Notes under the pieces: generated by a model
The model's database searches: none
What the model was told of the DNA's origin: nothing
What the model saw: the letters and a program-made list of their open reading frames with translations, nothing else
Position numbers and translations under genes: made by a program
In this document: piece after piece, positions 10,698 to 22,319 of the stretch
Numbering within the stretch: the stretch's first letter is position 1
Layout of the letters: each line of letters opens with the position of its first letter
Source: Pomphorhynchus laevis
Lineage: Eukaryota; Acanthocephala; Palaeacanthocephala; Echinorhynchida; Pomphorhynchidae
Length of the DNA: 64,000 nt
Direction of reading: 5' to 3'
Assembly (NCBI GenBank): GCA_012934845.2
Contig: WNNJ02001611.1
Span: 92,842 to 156,841, forward strand

Positions 10698-12745
10698 ACA
10701 CACAGGCGACCGAAACGGCCAGTAAGTACTTCATTCTACTGATGAGTGTTGCCGGGTACTCATTGGTCGTCTAGAAGTGACATGGTGACTGAAAGTCGTG
10801 AATCAAAGTCCAGTCTGACAAGCAACACCATTTAGTATAAATGCCGTATTTCGTAAGAAATCCTGGACCGTTGTTTACTCAGCACATCTGTGCACTACTA
10901 TTATACATGCAGTATTCATTAAAGATCCAACGAGTGCAGCGACAATTCAGCAACAACCTCTGCCTAGTGTTTAAGGATGGTCCGCACAGCAATTCGATCT
11001 GGTTAAGAGCGTAAGCCTCAGACAATTAAGCAAAGTGTCGGAAACGCCTATAATCATAATGTCACACAGGCAACCAAAACGACCAGTGTGTACCTCATTC
11101 TACTGATGAGTGTTGCCGGGTACTCATCATTTCGATGCTGAAGTGGTCGTCTAGAAGTGACATGGTGATTGAAAGTCGTGAATCGAAGTTCAGTCTATCA
11201 AGCAACACCATTTAGTATAAATGCCGTATTTCGTAAGAAATCCTGGACCGTTGTATACTCAACACATCCGTGCAATACTATTATACATGCCGTATCCATT
11301 AAGGATCAAACGAGTGCAGCGACAATTCAGCAGCAAACTCTGCCTACTGTTTGAGGATGGTCCGCACAGCAATTCGATCTGGTTAAGAGCGTTAGCCTCA
11401 GACAATTAAGCAGAGTGTCGGAAACGCCTTTATACACAATGTCACACAGGCAACAGAAACGACCAGTGAGTACTTCATTCTACTGATGAGTGTTGCCGGG
11501 TACTCATTGGTCGTCTTGAAGTGACATGGTGACTGAAAGTCGTGAATCGAAGTTCATTCTATCAAGCAACACTATTTAGTATAAATGCCGTATTTCGTAA
11601 GAAATCCTGGACCGTTGTTTACTCAGCACATCCGTGCATTACTATTATACCTGCCGTATCTATTTAGGATCCAACGAGTGCAGTGACAATTCAGCAACAA
11701 CCTCTGCCTAGTGTTTAAGGATGGTCCGCACAGCAATTCGATCTGGTTAAGAGCGTAAGCCTCAGACAATTAAGCAGAGTGTCGGAAACGCATTTATTCA
11801 CAATGTCACACAGGCAACCGAAACGACCAGTGAGTACTTCATTCTACTGATGAGTGTTGCCGGGTACTCATTGGTCGTCTAGAAGTGACATGGTGACTGA
11901 AAGTCGTGAATCGAAGTGCAGTCTATCCAGCAACACCAGTTAGTATAAATGCCGTATTTCGTAAGAAATCCTGGACCGTTGTATACTCAACACATCCGTG
12001 CAATACTATTATACCTGCCGTATCCATTAAGGATCAAACGAGTGCAGCGACAATTCAGCAGCAAACTCTGCCTACTGTTTGAGGATGGTCCGCACAGCAA
12101 TTCGATCTGGTTAAGAGCGTTAGCCTCAGACAATTAAGCAGAGTGTCGGAAACGCCTTTATACACAATGTCACACAGGCAACAGAAACGACCAGTGAGTA
12201 CTTCATTCTACTGATGAGTGTTGCCGGGTACTCATTGGTCGTCTTGAAGTGACATGGTGATTGAAAGTCGTGAATCGAAGTTCAGTCTATCAAGCAATAC
12301 CATTTAGTATAAATGCCGTATTTCGTAAGAAATCCTGGACCGTTGTTTACTCAGCACATCCGTGCATTACTATTATACCTGCCATATCTATTTAGGATCC
12401 AACGAGTGCAGTGACAATTCAGCAACAACCTCTGCCTAGTGTTTAAGGATGGTCCGCACAGCAATTCGATCTGGTTAAGAGCGTAAGCCTCAGACAATTA
12501 AGCAAAGTGTCGGAAACGCCTTTATTCACAATGTCACACAGGCAACCGAAACGACCAGTGAGTACTTCATTCTACTGATGAGTGTTGCTGGGTACTCATT
12601 GGTCGTCTAGAAGTGACATGGTGACTGAAAGTCGTGAATCAAAGTCCAGTCTAAGAAGCAACACCATTCTGTATAAATGCCATATTTCGAAAGAAATCCT
12701 AGACTGTTGTCTACTTAGCACATCCGTGCACAACTATTATATATA
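10698..12745 (+). repeat. Satellite DNA array 1, 364/380-bp monomers
   Basis: Tandem array of about 5.5 monomers. The landmark atgccgtatttcg recurs at 10841, 11221, 11585, 11949 and 12313 (and as atgccatatttcg at 12677), giving spacings of 380, 364, 364, 364 and 364. The units at 11221 and 11949 are almost identical to each other, and so are those at 11585 and 12313, so there is a 728-bp two-unit higher-order repeat. The 380-bp unit differs by a small insertion near the hairpin loop. Open frames in the monomers (about 62 codons) are by-products of the repeat. The array ends at 12740 in a TATA-rich stretch. The same family in reverse orientation fills 61995-64000. Confidence 0.95.
11813..11884 (+). 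ncRNA. Permuted hammerhead-like motif in satellite 1 (representative unit)
   Basis: Three strands of a hammerhead core lie within 72 nt: strand A GGCAACC-GAAA-CGACCA (11813-11829), strand B TTCTA-CTGATGA-GTGTTGCC (11842-11861), strand C TGGTC-GTC-TAGAA (11872-11884). Stem I is TAGAA/TTCTA (5 bp), stem II is G-C plus GTTGCC/GGCAAC with one bulged T, and stem III is ACGACCA/TGGTCGT (7 bp). The order A-B-C differs from the canonical cyclic order B-A-C, so the stems cross within one monomer and nest only across units (B of one unit with A and C of the next). Other units carry the same strands, but the units near 11450 and 12177 have TTGAA in C and CA before GAAA, and the unit near 11071 has AAAA for GAAA. 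Activity is inferred, not shown. Confidence 0.45.
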
Positions 12746-13495
12746 TCACATATATATAAATCACATCATTATATATTATGCATAATTATATATTATATCA
12801 TCATTATATATATTTGTACTTAATAGGAAGACCTGTGTGCTGAATCCATGCCGGACCGATTGTATATTAGTATATGCTAGAACAGCAAATCAAAAAGCAA
12901 CATTTTATTAACAACGTTTCGTCGTCGCTTTTTCGAGTATATATACCTGCACTGGGACACCAAACGGTGTACTTGTGAATAAATCACTATGTTTTCCTCA
13001 TGAAAAGGCATAAACACCAGAAAATTTATAGAAAATTTACATATTTTCTATAAATTTGATAAAACGTGATGTAATTTTTGTGTTGAAATGAATATTAATT
13101 AAATAATTTAAAATATATTCTAAATTATGTCAAATACAAATAATAAGACATACATAATAAGACATAATAATATATTTGTAATACATAATTTGTTTTTATT
13201 AAATTGAAAAGATAGCGCCAAGTAAATTGCGAAAATAACATAGAATTAAATGCATGTTAGTGAATTGGCTGCTAGCATTCAGCCAATTATGGTTAGGCCA
13301 ATTTTAGCTTGTACTTGGAGAGCAAATTATTTTGTGAGCATCTTACCTATCAAAAAGTGTGTTTTGGTTGAAGCAAGCATAATCAATTAACTGTCGAACC
13401 CAAGATAAGTTCACGGGAAATGAACGTCGACCTGATGTCTGTATCTCACACAACATTGATCAAAATAGGGATAAATTTATTAAGATTTAGACTTA
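12746..13495. other. Spacer with a small repeat relic
   Basis: Near 12910-12935, minus strand, the segment GCGACGACGAAACGTTG resembles the GAAACGT end of Penelope-type hammerheads. No gene is visible in the rest. Confidence 0.3.
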
Positions 13496-13499
13496 AATA

Positions 13500-13620
13500 C
13501 TAATATCAGATCAGATAACTGAGTCTACGTATTTTATACGATATTTTATTTAAATAAAAATAAAGATAATATAAAGATAATATAAAGATATTATAAAAAT
13601 ATCTTTTGAAAATAGCTCTT
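13500..13620 (-). repeat. Penelope-like 3' tail end fragment
   Basis: Begins with cagataactgagtctacgta, the end block of the PLE tail, then runs into AT-rich sequence. Confidence 0.5.
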
Positions 13621-15329
13621 GTCTTATAAAGATAATATTAGATAAAGTATTAATAAGGATATGCATCTAGTATGATGTGATAATAAGGCATCTATAACAA
13701 GAGCCTCAGTTCTTGTTTTAAAAGATGAAAACATATTTTTTATTGGCATCTTTTTATAAAAATTTTAAATATTTATTAAATAAATATTTAACATTTAATA
13801 TTAAATAAATACTTAAATTTTTTAAAACAAATTTAAAGTTACTTAATTTATTAAACCATTTATTAATTTATTAAATGGCATCTTAAACAGATTTTTACAT
13901 TTTATACTAAAATGAGTTGCTGCTAAAATTTTAAAAATTGTAATCTGAATTATGCACTGAATTTCAGTGTATAATTTATTTACTTACAGATCCTATTCAC
14001 TTATTACCAATTAAGGATATAAAATAGCCTTTAAGTAACTTTAGTTGCTAAAAGTTGGAAGAATGCTGCTGTCAACTCCATTCCTATAAATTATGTTTTC
14101 GTTTGTGAACTACGAATTTAATTTAAAAAAAACGTCTTTCATCTACCCAATATTTTGTCTTTCTAATTTGTTATTAGCCCGCAAAGCAGAAATTAAATTT
14201 GTTGAAACTTTATATGCTTCTTTGTTCCTCAAAGAACTTGTTCAAATTGATTATTTACAAATTAAAATAATTACAGCGAGCATAATGTAGTTTTAGACTT
14301 AACAATTTTCCGCCAAATTCAGATTCGATAAACTAAAAATTAGTTAATGCAAATTACTTGAATAAATTTACTCAACTTCCATATTGCTATCCTATAAGCT
14401 TATGTTACTTGCTAGTGATTGATCGTTGAGATTTACTTTCTTGTCGTTTATGTTAATCACGTAAGGGCACTTTTGCGGCAAATTGTGAGACATCTGTTAT
14501 GTAAAATGAGCACATAAATTGCGTATTCTCGAGGTTTTGCTTTGAAAATTACATTTGCAATTACCATGCATTTATCCTTAACGTGATTCAGTTCGGTGTT
14601 AAATATCGCTCCTTCATGTGCTCAATCTGTATATAGCAGCGTTTATTTGTAAAAGCTTAATACAAATGACAAATACAATACTTTAAGAGGTAAGTAACCT
14701 AACTTGGAGATGTTATAGATCAAAAGATTTTAAAAATATTTATAGACAAAACGGCATTTAGATATTTACATAACTAATATTCGTTGCACAATATTTCTTT
14801 ATCTAATAAAGAAATATCTATATCGATTTGTGATCATGTAGATTTATTAGTACTTTATTAGTAGTAACTTGTTTTGTGCTAAAAATCTATTACATTCATA
14901 TAAATATTATGACTTTAATTATGGCATTTTCACGAAAACAGTTGATAAAACATCAACTTGAATAGATTAATATGATATCAGATTAATATCTTATATTAAG
15001 ATCCTTCATCGCATTATGTTCTGATATGAACGCTTATTATTTAAATATCACTATAATGAATTATCACTATAATTTATTTTATATAATTTAATGAATTTAT
15101 ATTCAATTATAAAACATCAACTTGAATTAATATAAATATTGAATAATATTAATAATAAATAATACCATTATTAATACCACTACTAATTATTAAATTAGTA
15201 GAAGCCTGAAATATTTAAGAGGAATATTAAATATACTTTTAATATTTTAAAAGAGGAATTACCGTCTTCATTTTATATTACGCTAATTATAACATCAATT
15301 AAAACTACTTTTAATTAGTAATTTTATTC
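13621..15329. other. AT-rich intergenic DNA, no gene seen
   Basis: No coding signal, tRNA-like fold or repeat boundary was recognised. The 65-codon open frame at 14093-14290 has no identifiable features. Confidence 0.4.
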
Positions 15330-15860
15330 AATTAGTGAGCACATTTATCCAGGTAGCCTTATTCTTAATAAAACCAATATTAATGATAAAGAAGGTGTAT
15401 ATCTAGACATGAACATTAAATTAACATTAACTAAAACTACTGTTAATTTATATCGTAAAGATGACATTTAAATTTACAAGAAACATATTTTTGCATGAGC
15501 ATTCATGCATACCATATAATATAAAATATAATACATTAAATAATGAAATTTTAAGAATTGCAACAATATGTAATGATATTGGCTTTCTTCAAAATCATTT
15601 AAATAATTTAATAGATACATATTTTAAACTGGGTTACTATAAAAATAACATTAAGCAGAAAATAGTAAAATATATAAATCAGCACAATAATATAAAGAAT
15701 AAATTTAAACTCTTAAGTGGCAAATTTTTATGGATGGATAATAAATAATATATTTTCTATTAGAATAAGATACTAGATAATCAAATTTTATCAAAGGAAA
15801 TTATTTAATAGCATATTTATTTAAATATTGTTTTATTATTTATAAACAATTTATTATTAA
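15330..15860 (+). pseudogene. Penelope-like RT element, C-terminal fragment plus tail start
   Basis: Encodes the RT C-terminal part on the plus strand: EHIYPG-like start, then INDKEGVYLDMN, then after a two-base loss near 15468 the frame 15461-15748 with KFTRNIFLHEHSCIPYN, ending LLSGKFLWMDNK and a stop at 15748. The same C-terminus ends the copies at 54014 and 60590, so it is the true protein end. A shortened tail sequence (gataagatactagataatc) follows. Confidence 0.75.
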
Positions 15861-16380
15861 TAATTTATTTATTTATTACAAATATTTTCATTCGCTGGTA
15901 ATTGTTTCATTCGCTGTAATTTTTTTGTTGTTTAAAAAATTATTAATTCATTATTTATTATTCATTATTTATTTATAAATATTATTTATTATTTACATAT
16001 TATTTATGGATGCTATTTATTTAAATATAAAATATTTATATTTTATATTTAATTTTATATTTAAAATTAAAATTAATTTTTTTTTAATTAATTTAAATTT
16101 ATTTTATTTTTTATAAATTTATTTATAAAAACAAAATCAGACAAAAAATTGTTAAATATAAAAATTATTACTAAAAATAAATTTAAACTTTTAAGTCATA
16201 TCTTTATAATTGGATAGTAACTCTGTACTATTTTTTCATTTTTTTCAAAAAATGAGAAAAAAATCAAACAGAAAATATTTAAAATTATAAAATTTAAATT
16301 TAATCTCCAAAGACAAAATAAATTGTTTACCTACTAGAAAATTGTATAGTTTGTGATATTTCAGTATCGTTAAGTTGGAA
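15861..16380. other. AT-rich spacer
   Basis: Nearly pure A/T with TTTA/AAAT runs; no gene seen. Confidence 0.5.
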
Positions 16381-16441
16381 GGTTTCCGTCTCGAGCGACC
16401 TCTAACAGGCACGCTGCATTTCCCCGCTGCACTACACAGCT

Positions 16442-19234
16442 TTAACGCTGCAAGAGGAAATTGGCAGCTCTCCGAGCATCTGTTGCCATCACCAACATAT
16501 TGCCCAGTTTTGTCAAAAAATTCGAAGTTATCGGCCCGGCAGCACTAATTGTGTCGATTGCCAACGGCACAAATTTATATTGCGATTCGTCAATACATGT
16601 ATATTTGGCCTTCTTTCGATCCTCTGCCAATCTAGCAACCTCCCCGGCCCCAGTGACCGCACTAGGCAAATGACTGGCAGCAAGAATGTTGGGACACGTT
16701 AAGTCCCATACTAGCAGACGTCCCCTTTCCCATGGGACTAGTGAAGCACCGTCCGGTATCTTTCCGTCGTTTCTGCAGAGCCCGATTGATTCAAGGCGGG
16801 ACGGGACACCGGCTGTGGCAAGGGCGCTACGAATAAGTGTGTTTACAGCACTGTGCCGATTGTGCCGAGAAACCACTCTGGGGCAGTCTAGCCCGTGAAT
16901 ACCAGAGGGGTCTGATACGACCCCGCACTCACACTTAAATGAAACCGAGTTGAGAATACCGAGGCGGAGGACTGATGCAAGACAGATTGAATTGTCGTCT
17001 AGTTTTGTGCCCATTGAAGCTATCGGTAGGGCATTAAGGAATGCGCCAGACCATCTGGTAGACGCGGCTAGCAAGCGGGCCTGATCTTTGGGAAAGGCGC
17101 ATGAAGCTGCCAGATGTCGGAATTGCTTCTCAAACAATGGTGCTGTCCAACGTTGTTGCAAGGTTGTATCCGTTGGAACAGTCAGGTCGAATTTAGTAGT
17201 CCAACTCTCTGACGCCGTTCGGTAGTTAAGGTCACTAGTGCCTAAGCGATCCGCCAAATGCACTGGGATTAATAGCGCAGTTAAGTCCTTCGTGCGCGAA
17301 ACAGATGAACAAAAGGCCGGTATGGATAACTCTTCCGCACGCAAAACACCCAGTCCACTCATCTTAACAGGTAGCGAGGCTTGACGCCAGGCTTTGTCAG
17401 AGAGCCTGAGGTTAAGGATTTCCTCCAGAGAACTGCGAACTTCCACGTCGAAGGCTTTCACGAGGCCGTTTGTATAACAAGGTGCGCAGCGTAAAAGGAA
17501 GTTGATCCTTGGCAACGTCAAACAATGTCGAAGTATTAAGAAAGCGTCGTGCTTCGCAAGTTTTGAGAGCTTTCGGCCTACCTGCTGAAGTTGTGTGATA
17601 GCCGATTCTAAGAACATATCGAGGTGAAATCCGGCGCAAAGTGGAGCGCCTAGTAAGTCTGCGGATGACACATCACAGACATTTACGTTTGGCATTATAT
17701 CAAGTAGAGGTTGAATATAGGTACCGCTTTTAGAAATCACTTGGCATTTGTCTGGCCGTAAGAACAATACAATTTTTGCTCCTTGAGTTCGAATGTGTTC
17801 GATATCATTGATTAGAGTAGAAACTTCTCCTTCTATGCAGCAGTCATCCAGATACCAAACAGCTAATGGTGACAAAAGGCTGTGGGTCAGACTGTTGTTG
17901 GTAAGTGATAACAGGAGAGGACCGAGAGGATCCCCTTGTTGTACTCCCTCTTTTGAATCAATCACATTGTCCTCGAAGAGAAGTGTGCTTGGGTAATCGT
18001 AGCACATTTCCACGAAGTCCTGGATCCCCGGGATTTCCTTCTTCACAACCTGAAGGACTGCGCTCCTGCTGATTGAGTTAAAGGCATTTTCGAAGTATAA
18101 CTTTACCATCGCTGAATTGCCTACCAAACCGTGTTCAGCAAAACATCTCGCTGCATGAATTGCGGCCTCGACACCCCCAGGCACACCGACGCCCAGTTGA
18201 TTTGGAAGAAGCATGTCAACCACTCTCTTGGTAGCAAATCAGCAAGCCATCTTAGCAGCTAGCCGGCGGATGGTACACCCAACAGCTATAGGTCTGGCTC
18301 CACCGTCCCCTTTTACGAAAGCCAGAAGCTTGGCTCCGCATAATATAGGCCTGATCGAGGTTGCCACTTTACCCGCAAGGATGTTACTTGTTAGCTCACA
18401 AATAGATTTCAGTAGTATGTCTCCTGCGACACCACTCGAACAACTAACTAGGTCACGTAGATGAGAAGGACTTAGGCCATCAGCGCCCCCAGCAGAAGAC
18501 GGTGGAAATGACTGGAGAGCCGACAAGACAGAAGGACCCGAAATAAGTGGACCTAAATCGAGATTTGACCGCGGACGTGCGCAGCTTTCATTATAAAGTA
18601 ACCGCCGTTCTGGATGTTTGCGACGCAAAAGCTCGATAGTCTGCTCGTCCGCACTCAACAGCTTGTTGTTATCGGCAAGCAGTCCTACCACTCCACGAAT
18701 ATCACAATCCTCCAACTTTTCAGAAACCTTGTTTCGAAGTTGATCATCCTGGCGCTATACAGGTTTAGTTCTTTGTGTACTGATTGTTGTGATTGCCCCT
18801 TGACCGTACGACATACATGCTGACTTTAACGTCGACCCTAGCGACACAGTACTGTTACCCCTGTTCGTTAGTGGCACGCGCAAGACTGATTTCGCGAATC
18901 CGAGGAGTTGCATCCATGGGTTATCGTTTAGCGGGCAAGCGTTGACAGCATTTATTAGTTCGACAAGCTTGGTTGCTATTGTGGGCCTCGCTGCACGTGG
19001 TATTCGCCGAACCAGACGTACGTTCTCGCAAAGTAGTTCCATTCTCGATAACGAACTTAGGAGGCTTGGGAAAGCGGTTGGATTGCCATTGGAGTAGGCA
19101 TCTGCTGTATTCAGTTTGTGAATCGTTGGAGGCTTGCCGGAGCCAGGGCAAGTTGAGCCTCGACCGTGCTGCCGCACAAGTCCACTTGCCACAGGCATAA
19201 AATCCCGGTAGCATACGGAGCATTGTACTCGCAT
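16442..19234 (-). pseudogene. REL-type non-LTR retrotransposon polyprotein, one frame with two stops
   Basis: One minus-strand frame of 931 codons from an ATG at 19234 to TAA at 16442, interrupted only by TAG (18755-18757) and TGA (18239-18241); there is no frameshift. Domains in order are an N-terminal zinc finger (CSVCYRDF...HGRGSTCPG), a linker with RRIPRAARPTIATK, RT with LLAFVKGDGGARPIAVG and EGVQQGDPLGPLL, the catalytic box WYLDDCC, thumb (RHCLTLPRINFLLRC), then CECG...HGLDC and a restriction-like endonuclease segment with PD...LLVWDLTC and a downstream RKKAKY. This is the layout of site-specific R2-like LINEs. The motif A Asp is replaced by Tyr (KLYFENAFN, codon TAC at 18095-18097), which should abolish RT activity. 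GC content is far above the surroundings. No poly(A) tract or target duplication was recognised. Confidence 0.85.
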
Positions 19235-19369
19235 AAATCCGTTGTAAGAATGTATGTATATTAGATTATATTTAGACGTTTGTATGTTTATTAGAAACCA
19301 AACTTTTTTATCTCCAAAGTGAAAAATTTTTTGAATTAAAATTAAATAATATACTTTGTTTTAAATACG

Positions 19370-19640
19370 TAATAATTGGTCCCGCTGCTATAATTTATAA
19401 TTCACAAAGTATAATTTATACTTTGTGTTAGAATCATAAATTACTGCGAATAATCTCACATGTCATCGTCGGAAATACACTATTAGCATGTATTTATTTC
19501 ATAGCTGGGTCCTGGGATAGGTTTAGAAGCATGATAATATAGCTCTTATCCTGATAAACTCCGATTATTTATGATACAAAATATTTAACTTTAGTTAAGT
19601 GATCTGGTTCGTAGAATTTACATTTATTCTAAGCATTTTT
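19370..19640 (+). repeat. Rearranged Penelope-like 3' tail fragment
   Basis: Contains ggtcccgctgctat, the block tattagcatgtattta and gataatatagctcttatcctgat, all degenerate landmarks of the PLE tail. Confidence 0.4.
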
Positions 19641-20149
19641 ACACACTAGAGTTGCACTTTAATTATGCATGTTAACGACATACGTTTAGAATGTATAGAA
19701 GGAGTGCTATGAATTCATATAGTTATTCAAGTCAAATCCAATCCTGTATGTAATTTTTGAGGTAGAAAATTATTATCTTTAATGCTTCGTGTGTCGCAAG
19801 TATGTCATTAAGATAATTAACTCTAATATTTAAAACTTCAGGTAATTCATTTTATATCTATATTTGATATGATTAGTCGACTTTATTTATTTTAATATAA
19901 AATTAAAATAAATAAATAATAATTTGATCAATAAATCAAAATTTAATAATTAGATAGTAATAAATTATAAATAATTGTTATATAAGATTTTATATAATTT
20001 ATATCTTAAATATAATTTAAATTTTATAATTTAAAATTTAAATATTATTAAAATAAATAAATCAAATTAAATAATAAATAAATCAACAAATCAAAATTTA
20101 ATAATTGCTATAAGATTTTATCTAATTGTGATAAAAATTGGATTAGTTT

Positions 20150-20400
20150 TTGTTACTAATCAGATAACCGAGTCCACGTATAAATAAACAATTTAATAAT
20201 TTTGGATAATATTATAAATAATAAATAATTGTTTTAAGATTTTATATAATTTAAATCAAGTTAAAATTCAAAATTTAAATTTAAAATAAAAATCAAGTTT
20301 TATGAATTTAATAATAAATAACAGACGTTGTATCAGAATAAGAATTAGAGGTCAAGTATTGGAGGTCAAATAGATTAGAGATCAAATTGTATTGTTTATG
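20150..20400 (-). repeat. Penelope-like 3' tail fragment
   Basis: Begins cagataaccgagtccacgta and runs to ataacagacgttgtatcaga and gaattagaggtcaa, matching the distal part of the PLE tail. Confidence 0.6.
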
Positions 20401-22200
20401 CGTTAGATCGTTATAAAACATGTTGCCATAATTTTTCGAAATTTATAACACAATTTTTAAAAACATCTTTATATTAGGGAATTAAATTTGAAAATTATGA
20501 AAATTATTTAATTTTTCTAAATTAGAAAAGTTAATTTCTAAATTATGAAAACTTACGAGGAATTTATTAATCACATGATGGGTGTTGTTGTATTTTCATT
20601 TTATATTTAACTAGATCGAACTAAAATTGTAGGTATTTGTATTTTTAATACTGTGCAAAGCAATTGACATTAGAAACTGGCATAAGAAAAAAGGTCAGAG
20701 CTTTTCGTCAGCATTTTACTAACGAATTTTCGAGTAGACATTTTAATTCTTTATTAAAATAAGGAATTTTAAAATAGCGTGTACCTATTAATACATTCGC
20801 ACCATTACAAACTTACGAATTTAAAGTTTTATGAATGAATATTTTTTGAATGAAATTCGAGTACTTAGACACATGTAGCAAGCTAAAATGGTCATATCCT
20901 GAATTCAATTTTAGTCAATAGGTTGAAACTACTATTATTTACATTCTAAATGATAGTATCAAGAAATGGTGAAAAGACCGTAATACTATTTATGTGGTAA
21001 GAAGGATCAAAACTTTTATATTCAAATATAAACTTCGTGTGCTGTTTATAACAGCAGAAGTTTATAACACTTCTCGCGCTGTTTAAGCAATATATTTTTA
21101 AAGTTACGCTGTATACGTATGTATGATTGGATTAATATTTGCTTTGAATACCTTCAAGTTATTGTAAACTGACAGTAAACCGTAGTACTCATATAACAGA
21201 TGCTATTTACTTAAAAATCCTATTATGATAATCATAGTAATCTTATTATTTCTCACAATCCCATTATGATATGATAGCTTATCTTATGTAACTTATAGCC
21301 ATGTAACTTATATGATTGGCTTATAGGTAGGCCTATATAAATCGATTATAACTTTTGTTTCCAATCTCAATAATGTAACAGTTGCCATCGAAATATTGCA
21401 ATTTCAAAAATAAGAAACCTTTTATACGGTTCCTTTGAAATTTTTCAATACTTGTTATGCAAATAGCAAATTATTTGCCGATTACATTAATCGGCAAATA
21501 ATTTATTAATTAATTTATATTAATTAATAATATAAATTTTGTATTTTTTCTATTATCGAATTTGAAAATAAAAAATTAATTAAATAAAAAATTAAATAAA
21601 CTACAAATTATCAAAATTAAAAATTCATTCAAATTAAAAATTTAATAAATTAAATTTTTAAATTAAAAATTTAAATTTTTAAATTAATTAATTAAGTTTA
21701 CTAAATTTAAATTTAGTACATTTGCTACAAATCAGCATAAATCTTGAATGCTTTTTAAAATATTAGCGTCAATTGAAAGTTCTAACGAAAGAACTTGTGC
21801 TTTAATTTTAAACTTTTGCTATGAATTTATTGGTTCATTTATTGCTTGTTCAAGTCAAGAGGATGAAGTTGTTAGTTTATATAATAAAGCGTTATTTTAA
21901 TTATTTCTGTAATGGCTTTTAGTTTAATACTAAATATTAAATATTTATTTAAAAATAATTTATTGATTACGAAATTAAATAAAAATTAATTTTAATAAAA
22001 GTAAATTTAATTAATTTTAATAAAAATTATTCTAAATTGTTAAATTATTAAAAAATAATTTATTGATTACGAAATTTGATTTTATTGATTAATTTTATCA
22101 ATAAAATTAATTTTAATTAATTTTAAATTAGATATTATTTTAATAAAAATCAAATCTATCAGTCGCATTTTATGAACTTTAATCAAAATTCATATATTTC
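20401..22200. other. Intergenic DNA, no gene seen
   Basis: AT-rich DNA upstream of the transporter gene. A short inverted repeat (tgccgattacattaatcggca) lies near 21476. No frame or repeat family was recognised. Confidence 0.4.
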
Positions 22201-22210
22201 ATTTTTGAAC

Positions 22211-22283
22211 GACATCGCGCTCCAATAATGCGGTGACATCGCACTCTTTTGTTTTTCGATAACATCACGCTATTTTATTATAT
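22211..22283 (+). promoter_or_regulatory. Threefold GACATCGC-type motif and TA-rich box upstream of transporter gene
   Basis: The motif gacatcgcgctc occurs at 22211, gacatcgcactc at 22235 and aacatcacgctat at 22261, spaced 24 and 26 bases, followed by attttattatatta about 45 bases before the ATG. The regular spacing in front of an intact gene suggests a control region, but no factor is implied. Confidence 0.25.
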
Positions 22284-22319
22284 TAAGAAGCCACACATCA
22301 GCAAATCTCTATCAGTTAA

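Noticed and set aside
11221-11409. Small proteins of about 62 residues repeated in both satellite arrays
   Set aside because: They recur once per monomer because the DNA is repeated, have no recognisable features and are lost in monomers with small changes.
10698-12745. A standard contiguous hammerhead ribozyme in the satellite, as in schistosome or cricket satellites
   Set aside because: After CTGATGA the hairpin GAGT/ACTC is followed by AT-CATT, not GAAA, so no standard in-line fold exists. Only the permuted three-strand arrangement fits.
17412-19223. Extra frames over the LINE at 16442-19234 on both strands
   Set aside because: Shadows of the GC-rich 931-codon frame.
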